Origin: Selaginella tamariscina
Taxonomy: Eukaryota > Streptophyta > Lycopodiopsida > Selaginellales > Selaginellaceae
Length of the DNA stretch: 64,000 nucleotides
Assembly: GCA_003024785.1 (NCBI GenBank)
Contig: PUQB01000195.1
Coordinates: 109,433 to 173,432, forward strand
Direction of reading: 5' to 3'
The notes under the pieces were generated by a model. The model was not told the origin of the DNA and made no database searches. It saw nothing but the letters and a program-made list of their open reading frames with translations. Both the position numbers and the translations under genes were made by a program. This document shows positions 12,640 to 26,450 of this stretch, in pieces (within the stretch, counting starts at the first letter, position 1; every line of letters begins with the position of its first letter).

Positions 12640-13090
12640 TACCTAAACCCTCAAATATAGAAGGACGAACAGAAAGAAGGAAGATGCCCATATGAGAGCA
12701 TCGTTGTCGTGACCGAGTATATGCTCAGAATCACGCTTGTGTACGGTAAATGGGTGCATATACATGTATACATAGTTATTTAAATTTTGACTAAATCTGT
12801 TGTTTTACTGTTAATTAATTATTTCATTTATCATTATTATTCATTTTTATTAAAAAAATAAATGCAATAGAAAAACAAAAAATCACAAAATCATCAATAT
12901 TATTAAAATCAAATTAGTATAAGAATTTTTTCTTCTTTATTCACCTTTTGTGATAGGGCTTTAATCTTCGGCTATATTAAATACTTTCTTAACTATCCAA
13001 ATGAAAATTTAAAAGTCCACTCACAAATGTATGAAACACAAAATATAATGAAAACCATGTAAATTTAATAATAAAATATAAAAGTGCACT
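12640..13090. other. Upstream region of the DUF789 gene, AT-rich
   Basis: No gene seen. Presumably holds the 5' UTR and promoter of the minus-strand DUF789 gene, then grades into AT-rich DNA. No promoter motif can be assigned with confidence. Confidence 0.4.
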
Positions 13091-13620
13091 TACAATTTTC
13101 TATTATTTTTATACATTTTTAGATGAATTTTTAGGTTGCCATTTATAAACGATATCATTTTAATATAATGAATTTAATATAATTATCACTAAACTTTTAA
13201 ATTTTTATTTATAAATTGATTTAATTATAATAAAACTTCTAATGTTTTTTTGATTACTTTTGTGCAAAATGAGTGAACTTTAAGGTTTTGATTTGTAAAA
13301 TTGATATAATTTTAGCAATAGTGTGTTTCACTATTGTTTTCATAATTTTATGAACGAACGTTTAGATTTTTATAAATTAATATAATTTTAATAGCAATAT
13401 ATAATTCTCCATTTGCTTTCATGCATTTATGAGTTAACTTTTAAGCTTATAATTGTAAATTAACATGATTTTAATAATAATATGTGTTTCTCCATTTTTA
13501 TGTATTGTTGAATGGATTTTTAAATTTTTTATTTATATATTACATTTATATTCTTTACATATTTGTGAGCAAATATTTAGGCTTCAATTTATATATTTAT
13601 ATGATTATTAAAAAATTATA
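13090..13620. repeat. Degenerate ~80-bp AT-rich tandem repeat
   Basis: About six diverged copies with period near 80 bp. Unit starts are visible near 13258, 13336 and 13419. The shared core reads roughly as a TTTCAT start, then GAGTGAAC, TTTTAGG, ATAAATTGATATAATTTTA, and a closing TTTCTCC stretch. No coding capacity. Confidence 0.6.
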
Positions 13621-15800
13621 TATATCCAATGTACTCAAATTGCCCATAGTGTGTATGGAAAGCATTCTTCCATTCGTCACCAAGCGAATATAGAGCAAAT
13701 TGTAAACACCTTGAAGGTCAATCTTTGTAAAGTAACAAGCCTCATAAAGACACTCCAGAATCTTATAAATAAGAGGTAAAGAATACCAGTTACAAATGGT
13801 GATCTTGTTCAACTCACAATAGTCTACCACCAATCGGAGAGAGCCATTCTTTTCTTAACGAAGAAGATAGAGGCACCAACCTGGAGATTTGGAATAATGA
13901 ATGAAATCAATAACCAAGTTGTTGTTGATGTATTCTCGTAAAACTTCAAGCTTAAGTGGAAAAAGACCATAAATCGGACCAAATGGAGGTGTCTTACCTT
14001 TAATAGTATCATTCAGACAGTCATACAAATGATGTTCAGGAAGACAACTGGCTTGGACCTTGTCAAATTCATCCATAAACTCATGGTATGCAGATGGCAA
14101 AGAACTAAGAGCAGATGTCAAAGATAGAGTCACCATCATAACAAAAATTATGTTAAGTTGAGTACGGCTAACATGGATAAATTTTGCCAATGAAATAGTC
14201 GAGATACGGATCAAGGATGTTGTCAGAGTCAAAGTCAAAATTGGAGTTGATGTCTTTGGAGATGCAAGACGTTGCCAGGCTGGAGTTGTGATTGAAGCTG
14301 GAGATGGAGACAAAGTCGGAACCAACATTAGAGTCGGAGTTGGAGCCAGAAACGGATATACAAAAGTGTTGCTAGGAACCAAAAGTATCAAAATGCAGCC
14401 AGGAGTCAAAGTTGCCAAGATACAGTTAGAAGTCAAAGTTGCAGAAGGAGCCAAGATACAACTAGGAATCGGAGATAGAACAAAAACTAAAGCAGGTACA
14501 AGTTGTTCAATCAATTTGTGGATTGAAGGTCTCTAACCAAGGAAGACTAAGAATAACAAAAGTGTCGGGAATTGAAGTGACGTTGAAGGAGACTAAGCAC
14601 AAAATATTACTGAGGGTGATTGGCATATGTCATTGGTCTTCCATCAGCAACCATCAACTCAATCAAATTAGAACATGGACAAAGCTTTAGATTATGTTGC
14701 AAGATGAAGAGGCAGTCAATCAAGTTGCTAGTTGCACCACTATCAAGGAAAGTTGCTATATTAACTTAAATACCATCAAATGTTGAGATAATCGAACGAA
14801 AAAAAGAGCTCTAGTGTTTGTTACCGGATCACATGTAGAATTATAGTCGAGGAAGAGATATTTGAAGCAGACTTGCAGTGGTCCAATCAGAATGCTCCTA
14901 TTCGAATTGGAGCTCCTCGTTTCCCAACTCGACCGAAAGACCATCCACCACCTTAACTTGAATTTTTTTAATTTGAGCACCTAGCAATTCGATGTTCGTC
15001 CTTACCACAATATAAACACAAGTTTGCTTAAAGACGTCGTTGTTGCTTAGCTTGTGTCAGTGGCCTCGGTTTGACGTCAAAAGTTAGAGTGGCCAATGGC
15101 TCTTGTGCTATTAGAGTTGGAGTACAAAATACTTTTTTTAAAATATCGCTTAAAAAGTTGATTATCATAACGAACTCCATGAGTAATAGCTTTGTCCAGA
15201 GAATCTGGGTTCTCGAGAGTGAGCAAGAGATCCTTGACATCGTCATAAAGACTTTCCCTAAATTGGTCATGGAGGGCAGTGTTGTCCCAATTAATGTCGC
15301 ATGAAAGTAAGTAGAAATCAGAAGCATATTCAGATGCTACATGGAAACCTTGTTGTAGTTGTTGAGCTTGGTTATTGCCATGCATTCACAATCAAGATCG
15401 ATGAAGATAGCTTCAAAGGCTTGGAAAAACGTAACCCACAATTTCAAGAGTGGTAAGTCCTTCTCAAGTAAAGGTGCAAACCACTTCAAAGCTACTTTGG
15501 TGAGGAGTTGCCTATAAGACCCACTTGTGTTGTAGCCGTGGGTACTGATGTGGGTGTAAGCGAAAGACTAATTGAACTTGATTCATGAATCCCCAAAATT
15601 GTGAGCTTGGCTGATAGGCTGACTTTTGGTTCTGAAACCCGTGATGAGAATGAATGTCGTTGTAATACTATTGCAGCTGTTTATTCTCAAGCTATAACTA
15701 TTGAAACTGTTATGTGAGGAGTTTTGCATCGATAAAAAACATGTTAGGAAACTTGAAAGCTCAGAACCCAAGAATGGAGAAGTATTCCAGTTCAAATTGT
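13600..15800 (-). mobile_element. Decayed Ty3/gypsy retroelement fragment
   Basis: Minus strand. Gag-like sequence at 15560-15030 (HDQFRESLYDDVKDLLL), a P/T/S/L-rich low-complexity linker near 14480-14230, then reverse transcriptase beginnings at 14130-13600 (EFDKVQAS.LPEHHLYD, FTKIDLQGVYN). The RT style resembles that of the larger element at 40.3-47.9 kb (YNEFANVFDKVKAS), so the two may be related lineages. It stops within RT, so it is truncated; many breaks; no LTR identified. Confidence 0.75.
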
Positions 15801-15809
15801 TAGAAACCA

Positions 15810-18540
15810 AGTCGAAAAAATAAGAAACAAGTTGGATTATAAAAATTGAAACAAGACAAGAGATTTAGCTCCACTAAAATGTTTATTCATGATCAAGTCC
15901 ATCCTTATATACTAGAAAGAAAGTTAAATCTCGACTTAGCTAATTTTAATGATCTTTATTCATATCCTTAACCATATTCGTATTTGTATCCTTATTTATA
16001 TTCGTATTTGTATTCATGTGACGAAGTCAAATTGTCACACTAAGAGGAAATGCACAATCAAAAAGACAAAGAAAGAAGCTTCTATTAATTCATTTAGTTA
16101 TACATTTTGGGGTAGAAATATGAATAATAGGCTTCTTCGAGTCAATTCTATAGGCAAGAGAAAGAAAACCTCACATCCCACATTCATAAAGACAAAGGCA
16201 CATGATTGACTTGTCCATGAAAGTGAAGTGGTGAATTTGTCAAATGAGGAAGGTCAATAAAAAAACTAGAGAGATCTTGTGACCTCAACAGATCAAACAT
16301 TTTTCGATTTGCATCCACTATCATCATTCAATTACACCCTCCCCACAATGCTTTCACCCTTGATACCCATGCCTTCCCCTCCTCATTTTGATCATGTGCA
16401 ACCCAACTATTCTTCCCCAACTCCAAAAGAACTAAAGGAACCTATTGGCAACACTGACTAGCAACATGACAACCAATAGACAATCCAAACTAGTGAAAGC
16501 ATTTCACATGGGTTGAGAGTGAGTGAGACAAAAGGACAATTCGAGGACATGGTTAGGAGGAGGATGTTACAAGCCAAAAACCACACCATCATAGAGCTCT
16601 TGGAAGATATGAGGTTCATTAAGTTGCAGACAGTGGAGTACATCCCTCTATGCAGACTACGAGTCATAAACTTTGTCAAGTCGGTCACAGTTGTGAATGC
16701 TCATATGTACTCTACATTCCTTCAAAATGGGCTAGGTAAAACCAACATATTTTTGGTATGTTTATTCAAAATCAAAATGACATTATGGAAGATGTCATGT
16801 TGAGTGATCTTAGAAACAACATCTAGGTAAAGGAATCACAATGTTTCAATGAAATACTAGCATTTAGTGAAGATTGAAAATTTATGATCAGTAAAGTTTC
16901 CATATTACAAATAGTAATCATCATTGTACACAGATAATGAAGGCCATAAAGAACCACTTGAGATACAATTTACATGCATACATTTGGGTTCCAATAGTGT
17001 TGTCAAGCATGTAATCAAAGAGAATATAAAAATTGTGTAAAGGTTTTCCAAGCTAGAACCTTTTTGCACAATGTTGAGCAAATAAAATATTTGAGAAGCA
17101 TGACCATGCAAGACATTAAAGAAACGTACTTGTTGGAGTTTTATAATGCCTTCGAGTTGAAGCTTTAAAAGTGAAATCTATAGCACCCCATAGTATTACA
17201 TTCCATTCGACTTCATTTTAGCATGTGGATCAAGATAAAGTGAGATTAATGAATCACAAAAACTTAATTATTTTGTTTCTAGCCTAAATTGAATGCAGAA
17301 AGATAAACTTTCATGACTGATAATCCACACTTGTTTGGTGATGAATTGAAGAAGCTATTGGAGGTGAAAGACAAACAAATCACTTACAATAAAAGAGTTA
17401 ATTAAGAAAGATGATCCAAATTCCAAAGGCTTTACATGCCTGAATGGGACACAACCCTTTGCATAAGTAAATCATTCCTTCAATACTATAGTCATGATTA
17501 ATATGCTTTTGCAGGGATGAATAAGAGGGATAGAGTGAGGAGGTTATCTACAACATCACTAAGGCCAAACTTTTCTACGAATAAAAGGTTAGAGCACTCA
17601 AACAATTGAAAGACTAGTTGTTTGTCAACATAAGAAAAAGTCGACGCAAAAATGAACAAATACCTTGTTGTCCGTGTATATTATCATAGGACTCTTAATG
17701 AGGGAGAGAAGATTCTCTGAAAATGGATTGACCATGATAAGTTGGCCTATGAAGATCCAGAAGGTGTTAGTTTCTATTCTTATGTATTAGATTGTTTGAA
17801 AACAATTGTGAGGAAGCCGTTCCTTTAAAAGCTCCGGCTTCTTTTCCTTCAAGAAACAACATGGCCAACCTTATTTCATGCACAAATGTGTTTATAGTTT
17901 ATTTCCATGCACAATTATAATTAAATATTATTAAATTTGAGGCACTTGTAGATATGTCATTGTTGCAGACACAATTTAATCAACTCAATATCCATATTAA
18001 AGATGTTCTTCTTAAAATGATATACTTACAAAATGTATTCTCAAGGTTTTAAGGCACACTCCTTGAAAGAACTAATTCATTGCTCTTGGTACTTGCAATT
18101 ATAGAGTAAGGCACATCAATAGTACCATTCATTTAAACATAGTATTGAGCATGAAGATTCCTATCATGTGCCGCAACAATATGAAATATCTCTAGTCATT
18201 CCACAACCTTCACCCACCACAAAGTTCAAGCAAATTAGAAGAACAACATGATTCTTCAATAAGCTCAAGTAGATGGTAACATTTTAAGTAGTGGTCGACA
18301 AACGCTCCTCCCATATAAAAACCTAGAACTTTTCAAAAACTCCCAGCAAATCAAACCATGAAGGATCTACGGCATGGGAAAAAAGTCATGTATAAAGATT
18401 TAACATTGATCATTTGACACCAAGAGGATTTTAATAAGAAAAGGATTTTTTTGTTAACCCATATTAATTAATTAAAATAAGTACATTTAATTTAGTGTTA
18501 AACATGCTAGTAGAATATACTATATGCCACCTATCAGTGG
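15810..18540. other. Unassigned relic DNA
   Basis: No intact gene. 16279-16800 (+) has short open stretches (one runs TKGQFEDMVRRRML) that look like remnants of a mobile-element protein, but I cannot assign a family. A short tandem motif (ATATTCGTATTTGTAT-like) occurs at about 15960-16015. The rest is AT-rich without recognisable features. Confidence 0.35.
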
Positions 18541-18573
18541 AGTAGGTAGGTCATTTTCAGGAGTAAGAGTTGC

Positions 18574-20800
18574 GTGTTGCTTAGGTTAACGTGTAGAATG
18601 CCGAAACTACCTCCATGTAAAAAGAAGCATCCCTTAGCTATTGATCTTGCTTCTGGGAGGCAATCAACTCTAAGTTTTTGGAAGGCTGCCGTGCAAACAG
18701 AGATTAAGGATGATATTGAGGAATTGGATGATGATGCAGCATTAGGGCATTTAAGGAGCATTGAAAGCAGAGCTACCGCTGGTTAGAGTTTGATGCAACT
18801 AAAGGCACAATGTTTTGCAAGATTTGCAAGGCAAATCCACGGACTAAGAATATTTTTGGCAAATAGGGTAGCAGTAATTTTTGAAAGAGTGTCTTATGTA
18901 ATCATGCTAGCTCTGAAGATTTATATTTGTTGAGGAGGTAAGTCGTGGGAAGCAGCAATCAATTTCAAAAGTTACAACTAAACATTTACACCATGTTGAA
19001 CAAGGGGCTTATTATATTGCAAAGGATTTGCTCCATTCACTTGTTTTTCAGAGATGATTGAACTTCATCGACTTAATGGGATGAACATTCCAAGATATTA
19101 CGACAATGACAAAGGTTGTTCATGAATGATAACTTCTATTAACAAGGTATGTTTAAGAGACCATGTTAATTTGATTCTAACATGGTTCATGTTTCATTTT
19201 AGGTCATGGTTAAAAAATATCTTACAAAAAGTCAGGGAAAGTCCTTATTTTGGATTGATGGTGGATGAATTGACTGATATAAGATATTCCTTAAATTGAA
19301 TTTATTAGTTTACTTATGATTCAATTTATTTTCAGCACTATGAAGCATTTGATCTTTTACATGCCTTACATCGAATGTGGTTGCGTGAAGACGAGCTACT
19401 TGGGGATTGTCAACATTGGTGATAGTTGTAGCAAGTATCTTTAACTGCATTAGCGATATGCTTAAGCAATGGAACTTAGATATGCAGCGGTTCATGATGA
19501 ATGTAATGTCATGGCTGGTAGCAAGACAGGGGTAGCAACTAGACTGAAGGAGATCAATCCCTTCTTAAGCAGTGTTCACTATATGGCACATCGAGCCAAT
19601 TTATGTGTGGAAGATGCTTATGGAGATGGAGAATGTGCTACACAATGCACGAAGATTGATAAACTAGTGAACAAGGTAGTAGCTTACTTCAACAAAAGCT
19701 CGAAAAAAGTTGGCTCGGCTAATGGAAATTGAGATGAAACATGATCATACCGAGCTTAAGCTGCAACACATACAGGATACAAGGTGGCTAAGTCATGGAG
19801 GGGTTTTCTCTAAGCTTTGCGAATGTTTAGAGCCAGTAGCTGAGCTTTTCAAACGAAGTGGCAAGCTGCAGCTTTACAACAAGTTGAGAACTCTCAAGAA
19901 CATGTACGTCTTGCATTTTCTAACTGATATTTTACAGGTGATGAGTAGTCTCAATTAAGAATTCAAAGAGAAGCTAATTGACATCACCATGGTTGGACCC
20001 TTGTGCCGAGAGACTATTGTGAATTGAACCAGTATTACATCAGTGATGAGATTGATTTGAATGGTAATCCCATGGATAGCAGATCATATCCATGCATCCT
20101 TGACGGTGTTAGTAAGGATGGCTTCCTCCATGCTTTGAGAGCTTCAGTTAAAGGAGATGCTTACAGAACTATAGTTGATCCAGTCAAAAGATGGAAGTGA
20201 TCTTCAAAAGCTGTGCAGTTCCAAATCTCCTTTACTTCTGCTCTCATTTCAACTATTAGACAACGACTGCAAGACACAGGGATGCTCTCCAAGATGCAGG
20301 TTTTGGATTGGTTAATTTACTAATCCTTGTCAAGGAAAACAAATGGTTTGGGATTACATAAGCAAGGGAGCTTGCAAAATTTTATGGAAGGCATTTAAAG
20401 GTGGATGGAGTTCTTGTTAAAGGCATTGTGGATCCTTCAACCTTCATGGAAGAGTATTCAACTTGGAAGCTACTTGCCTCGGAGGAATGAAAAGGACAAA
20501 TTTTATTGATATGTGGAGCATCATACATAGTCAAGTAGGTTGGGCAGAGAGCTTTCCAAACTTGCTTCAAATTGGTGAAATTGGGATGGTGTAGTGTGTT
20601 AGCATTGCAAGCTGCAAGCAAAGTTTCAACAGAATAAACTTGATCAAGAACAAATATAGAAATCAAATGAGTACTGAAACAGTTGATGTTTTCATAAGGA
20701 TTTCAGCTAAAGGTCCCAAAATTCAGAAGTTTAATTTTGATGAAGTTGTGAACCATTGGAAGAAAAGTGCACACTATCAACAAATTTTCTCGCAATTATA
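18574..20800 (+). pseudogene. Decayed hAT-superfamily transposase (ZNF862-like)
   Basis: Plus-strand remains of a DNA transposon protein. N-terminus at 18598 (MPKLPPCKKKHPLAID) is followed by a C-x2-C zinc finger of BED/TTF type near 18800 (GTMFCKICKANPRTK). The central RNase-H-like region at 19469-19960 includes VMAGSKTGVATRLKEINPFL and an H-x-AHR-type stretch, typical of hAT proteins related to ZNF862. The C-terminal dimerisation region near 20590-20790 includes ALQAAS. It is broken by numerous stops and shifts. I could not identify terminal inverted repeats or an 8-bp target duplication. Confidence 0.75.
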
Positions 20801-22250
20801 AACTTGTTTAACCTTATAATAAAAGGATTTTTATCTAAGAAAATTTTGATTAGAAGGTTTAATCTTAAGAATTTTTAAAAAATCCTTGAGGTTGAACTCA
20901 AGGAGGATTTTTGCTTTGAAAGGTGAAAGGGTTTGTCGAATGTTAATTTTAAGGTACATGGTCCAATTAAACAACATGTATAAGATATTAAAGACAAAGA
21001 GTTGTGGCAACTGCAAATTCCTACAATTTCACATGAGAATAAAGGCAAGGAAAAGGCTTCCCAAATATCAAGTGAGTATCCTTACAATAGTTAATGGACA
21101 TTAAAGTGGTAAGTAATTCTTTCTTGCAAAGGACAGTGAGAACTCAAACAATGTGGTCTTAACTTTCATTTTGCTCTTGCCAATTGTTACAAATGTGTAA
21201 AAGAGACAGTTTAGTAATGCAAAGCTCCACATGAAAGTAATTTGTATAACATATCTTATATTTTTTAGTTTATTAAATATTATTTTAGTTGGTGTATGGG
21301 GTTCGCTGGTGAACCCCACATCAACTAAAAAAACTCAATCATCTTCCTTTTATAGGGTTCGCTCACAAACACCATAAATGCCAACTTATCTTATTTATCT
21401 TCCATGTTTATGATTCATTTGTAAATTACATATTCTTATTAACTTTCATATTAAATTTTCCTTATAGTTGGGCACACATTCTACACCATCCTTGAGATCA
21501 ACATTATTCATAACAATTATATTAAAAAGGTCAATGTATACCATCATTAAAAAAAATTGGATAACTATTAACAACTTGGTACATGAGTTAAAAAAGTGTG
21601 TGATAAAATAAATAGATGTGTTTATAATGTTTAACATGTTGGACAACCTCCCTCTCCACGATGAAACTTTACTCAAGTGAAATGAAGTTACAGAGAAATG
21701 CATCACCCATTTAATAAAACTTGCCATAGGTTATCTCAATCTCATTGACATGCTTGTCTTCCAATGTTTCCATATTGAGTTGTAATCCTCGCAAACACGC
21801 TCCAACAGTCACACTTTAAAGAGTAGGAATCGAGCTCTTTAATATGTAAACACATGTGTTCAAGTTCAAGTTAACAACAAAGTACAAAAGGTATATTGCA
21901 TTCTTTTTACAATGCATTTTCTAAATTTACACTCATGTTAAAAGTGTTATCCTTGAAATATCATATCATTTACCAAAAAAATCACAAGCCTGCTAAGAAC
22001 GATGGTTTACTCGTCTTATCCTTCCGAGATATGATAACAACATAGACATTATTTTAAATGTTTTGAACGATGGAATGCTTGTGAATGTACCGGTTAGAGT
22101 GGAGCACATAAATTATAGGAACACTCACTAAGGTCAATGCAACTCCTACTAGAGTTATATGCCTTCTAATGTTCTCACACACAAAAAGATTCTTTATTAT
22201 TTGCTAACGAATTTGAATTTGAATTGAACTGAATATATTTTCCAATCCAA
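20801..22250. other. AT-rich intergenic DNA
   Basis: No gene, RNA or clear repeat seen. A short imperfect inverted motif (GGTTCGCTGGTGAACC) lies near 21298. Several short open frames here have no recognisable features. Confidence 0.4.
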
Positions 22251-22257
22251 ACCCATC

Positions 22258-22778
22258 TTTTGGCAATTATGCTCTCCAATACATTTGAGGAGCTTGAGGA
22301 GCTCGAGCAACACACTATACAAGCTTTCCGCGAGAAGATGGAGTCCCACTATTACCCAATTGGTCCGTGTGTCTGTCACCTGCTTTCTTCTCAGACAACA
22401 AAGTACTGTACGGAGCCTGGCTCCTGTGTGTCCAACCAGGAATCTTCCCCAGACAGAGCGTCTACCAGCTCGTTTTATCCTGAAGTGCGGCTACAGCTTG
22501 CAGTGGGTCTGGAAGATAGCCAGCAACCATTTCTTATTGTATCTAGAGTTAAATTCAATCCATCAGTTGGTAACATATTTGATTCATGGAATCGAGAACG
22601 AGTGACAGGGGACGATGGTTTGTTGGGCACCACAGATGATGGTTCTTCTTCACACAGATTTCTAACACACTGCGGCTGGAACTCTACTACTCAAAGTATA
22701 TGTGCAGCACACCACAAACTGGAGATTGTGTATAACGGTCTGGAAGGCCTTGAAAAAAAGGTCGTTTCCGGCATTTGA
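22258..22778 (+). pseudogene. UDP-glycosyltransferase fragment
   Basis: A scrambled partial copy of the intact UGT at 50316-51894. Recognisable pieces: SNTFEELE..HTIQAFREKMES.YYPIGPC, a mid-section with LQLAVGLEDSQQPFL in shifted frame, and FLTHCGWNSTTQSICA from the PSPG sugar-nucleotide box. The first exon is missing and large internal pieces of exon 2 are deleted, including the rest of the PSPG box. It cannot encode a functional enzyme. Same orientation as the genes that follow, opposite to the intact copy 28 kb away. Confidence 0.85.
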
Positions 22779-23380
22779 CACACATTTTACTCTGTATGTT
22801 ATTAGAGTTTAGAAACATACAAAGGATAATGTATCTTATCTGTACATCTGCTTGACATGTAAAGTATGAGAAATGATATCCATATGACGCGCACACACAC
22901 ACACACACACTATGACGTTTTAGAATGGTATGCTAACACAGACGTGTAGATACACATATATAGCCAAACTATATACATTACGTGGCCGATAGATGAGTAA
23001 GCAACCTCATCTTCCACCTCATTCATGTATGTGAAACACACAAGGTTTTCATGTTATAAACATCGATGAATATCTGTACCATACCAATACAAACCATGAA
23101 AATCTTTTACAAGTCCAATTATCTTGTAAGCTTTTCTAGTGGTCGTCACTGGCTATGGTCGGAACACCTATCGTCCAGGTCTCTGATAAGCCATACACAC
23201 ACACATTCTATAGTAATATGTTTACTTTATATGGTTATTTATTTAGGACCTATTTTGTGTGGTGGAAAGGTTTTCAACCACCACTGTAGGATATGCCAGA
23301 TTCCAAGGACTGCAGAATATATGTGTGCGGAATACACAACGAAATCGCATTTGGCAGTGAAATTACCACATAGTATACAG
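22779..23380. promoter_or_regulatory. Upstream region of carbonic anhydrase gene
   Basis: No separate gene. Holds a (CA)n run near 22892-22910 and presumably the promoter and 5' UTR of the carbonic anhydrase. The reading frame is open upstream of the chosen start, so an additional 5' exon or more upstream start (for example near 23320) is possible. Confidence 0.35.
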
Positions 23381-24315
23381 ATGCCCATGTCTTCTGTTCA
23401 AGCTCTAACCTCGGATTTCCTCACTAATCACATCTCTAATGCATTCGGAGGTCCAAGGAGTCTCTCTCGCGATGTTTCATGGAGATTGCCTAAGATCTCC
23501 TGTGCCCAAGCACAAACTGTAAGTGGGCCTCTGTAATTCCCATATACACACATATATATATATGTATGTGTGTGTCAATTTTGTATATATAGAGGGTGAT
23601 ATCAACAACATTGGCGCCCAAGGAGAGGATCAAACAAGGATTTGAGAAGTTCAAGGCAGAGACGTTCAAGTAATGAAATGTTTTTCTAAATGTCTATATT
23701 TATGAACCAACAACTTTGTGTATGTTCAGCCAGCAACAAGAGCTCTTCAGTGAACTAGCAAATGGACAATATCCAAAGGTCAGTTATGTGTGTGGGCGTG
23801 TGCGTGTGTGCGTGTGTGATATCAATATGAAGTTCTTCATCGCATAGTTTACATATGAACAAATATGTATATATATGTGTGTGTGTGTATATATATATGC
23901 AGTTCATGGTTGTGGCGTGTTCGGATTCGAGAGTTTGTCCGACTACGATTTTAGGATTTCAACCAGGCGAGGCATTTGTAGTTCGTAACGTTGCGAACAT
24001 GGTGCCTCCACCTGAACAGGTATGTGTATTGTGTGTGTAAACCACGTTTCTTAAACTCTTGAATTAACAGGCTGGTTTTCCTGGAACAAGTGCAGCACTT
24101 GAATATGCAGTCACTGCTCTAAAGGTACACTAGCTTAATGAACTACATGTTCATTTGTGTGTGTATGTATCATATATAACTACATATTTAATTTGATTTT
24201 AAGTTACTAATGTGATTTATTATAGGTTGAAAACATTTTGGTTATAGGACACAGCAAGTGTGGAGGTATCAAGGCTCTCATGACACAAAAAGAGAACGCA
24301 GAGAAATGGAGGTTA

Positions 24316-24348
<33 letters not shown>

Positions 24349-24898
24349 TATTAATGCAATCTACGTATTACCCCCCTTTTAACCACAGTGCACACATTGA
24401 GGACTGGATAAAAATCGGTTCCGGAGCTCGGTCTGCTACTTTGGATGCACATTCCCAACACGATTTAGACAAACAATGCACCGAATGCGAGAAGGTCTTT
24501 CTCTCTCTTCTCTCTCTATCTATCTATCTATCTATCTATATATTATTATATATGCCTCATGTGTGTGTGTGTTCATACATAAAATGGAGATATGTATATA
24601 CGTATGTATGTCTATGTCGATACAAAGTCTTGATCATGAGAGGTTCGCCTTGAATGAAGAGAGAGAGAGAAGATGTATATTTGAATGTTCTTTGATATAA
24701 TTAAAATTTTATTTGCAGGAATCTGTGAATAATTCATTGAAGAACCTACTTGCATTCCCATTTGTGAAGGAAGCAGTGACAAGTGGTAAACTGGCACTTC
24801 ACGGAGGCTATTACAATTTTGTGGATGGCTCTCTTGAGTATTGGACATTCGGTGCCGATGGAAAGCCAAGTGAAGCCTCCAAGTTCTGTTATATATAA
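23381..24898 (+). CDS. Beta-carbonic anhydrase
   Basis: Eight exons with fully consistent phases: 23381-23518, 23593-23669, 23730-23778, 23903-24019, 24071-24124, 24226-24311, 24389-24494, 24719-24898, giving about 268 aa. Interconverts CO2 and bicarbonate using zinc. Zinc ligands and active-site residues are visible: ACSDSRV (Cys, Asp-Arg dyad) and IGHSKCGG (His, Cys). Other family landmarks are [45 protein letters not shown] and [14 protein letters not shown]. The first exon (~46 aa, rich in S, R and hydrophobics, few acidic residues) looks like an organellar transit peptide, probably plastid; this is inference and the start is uncertain. Introns are short (51-224 bp) and loaded with GT, CA and CT repeats. 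It is the only plus-strand gene in 22-36 kb with no frame break, so it looks functional. Confidence 0.93.
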
Positions 24899-25250
24899 TG
24901 GTACACTTAACAGAAAAGAAAAGAAATATATATAATATTTATATGTAACTTTTGCATAGTTTTCATGTTTTATTGGATTGTATAACTTAATAACTATTAT
25001 AAACTAATACGACCCGAAAAATTACACGTAAACTATTTCAAAATTTTGAAACATATAAATTAGTAATGTCTTATTCCTATAAAATACTAAAGACACCTGA
25101 ATTATATATGTATCGATATTCTAGTATACATGAACGTGCGTGCGTGTGTGTGATAAGCAGATGCGTATTAAACACGTAAGCTAGATTTTGACTCCTTTTC
25201 AGCTATAATTTATACCGTTAACCCTAAAGGTGCTCTAAGGATCGATAAGA

Positions 25251-26450
25251 ATGAAGAAGCCTGTGACAAGATTTTCTTGCTTGTTCAAAGGTGCACTTAA
25301 TAGCAATAACTCGATTGCAAAAAACTTGCTTAGGGGGTCTCTCGCTGTTATTCAACATGGGCAAATAACAATTAGCTTTTCTAAGGAGTTTCAACGTCTT
25401 CGTTATTTAGATTGAGTAAATCAGATGAGAATACAGACAACAATGAGGATTCTAATACTGTTTTATCTGAGTACTGGGAATTATAGCTAAAAAGCCCGTT
25501 GGGGAAGATGGCAAACCTTGGCCATGGAACTCTTTCAGGGTACGTAACCCTATATATATATATATATATATCTAGAGAGATGGTAACTTATAATGTGTTC
25601 TTAGCCATGTGATACGTATTTTCCAAATCTAGGCATTGATCTCAAGAAGCACCAAGAGCCAAATGCTTGGTTGATAAGATTGCTTATTATGGTGTGAAAA
25701 TACTACGTTGGCCAACCGATATCTCTTCCAGGTATTCCTTTGGTGGTGTCATAACATACTAGTATATATAACACGTTTATGTTCTCAGCGAAGGTACGGT
25801 TGTCGTGCAATGATGCTTGAAACAGTTGCTGCAGTTCCAGGTATGGTTGGTGGAATGCTTCTTCACTGCAGGTAAATACAAGTGCAGCACTCAAACATGA
25901 ACACACTATGAAAACATGCATGGATGTTACAGGTCGCTTCGTAAGTTCGAGCACATGGGGGATGGATCAAATGTCTGTTAGAGGAGGCCGAGAACGAACG
26001 GATGCATCTGATGACATTTATGGAGGTGGTGAAGCCGAAGTGGTACGAGCGCGCCCTAGTTTTTGCAGTGCAGATTGGTTTCTTCAATGCGTACATGCTG
26101 TGCTACATCTTGTATCCACGTCTGGCTCACCGTATTGTGGGTTACCTCGAAGAGGAGGCCATTCATTCCTACACTGAGTACCTCAAGGAGATTGATAATG
26201 GTAATATTCCAAATACTCCAGCACCAGCTATTGCCATTGATTACTGGAGGCTTGCCAAGGATGCAAAGATTCACGATGTTGTCCAGGTTGTTTCGTGCTG
26301 ATGAAGCTCATCACAGGATGTGAATCACTTTGCTGCGGTGCGTGCGTGCGTGCGTGTGTGTTAAGAAGTGATACTTACACATATGTGCAGGATATCCATC
26401 TTAAAGGAAAGAAGCTGAAAGATGCACCTGCTCCCTTGGGATATCATTGA
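25251..26450 (+). CDS. AOX: Mitochondrial alternative oxidase, frame-broken
   Basis: Five exons: 25251-25539, 25605-25731, 25789-25871, 25933-26337, 26391-26450. The enzyme is a di-iron ubiquinol oxidase of the mitochondrial inner membrane that bypasses complexes III and IV. Iron ligands are present in [32 protein letters not shown] and ADEAHH; the C-terminus ends LGYH as in the family. The N-terminus ([14 protein letters not shown]...) is basic and Ser/Arg-rich, a plausible mitochondrial presequence. About seven single-base shifts break the frame: one near 25405 in exon 1, then losses in GGG before GIIAKK, TT in NALVDKI, CTT before the exon 2 donor, the G-run at HMGGWIK, an extra T before RADEAHH, and a lost G after HHR. 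Protein conservation between the shifts is very high. It is either a recent pseudogene or a gene with consensus errors. Confidence 0.88.
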
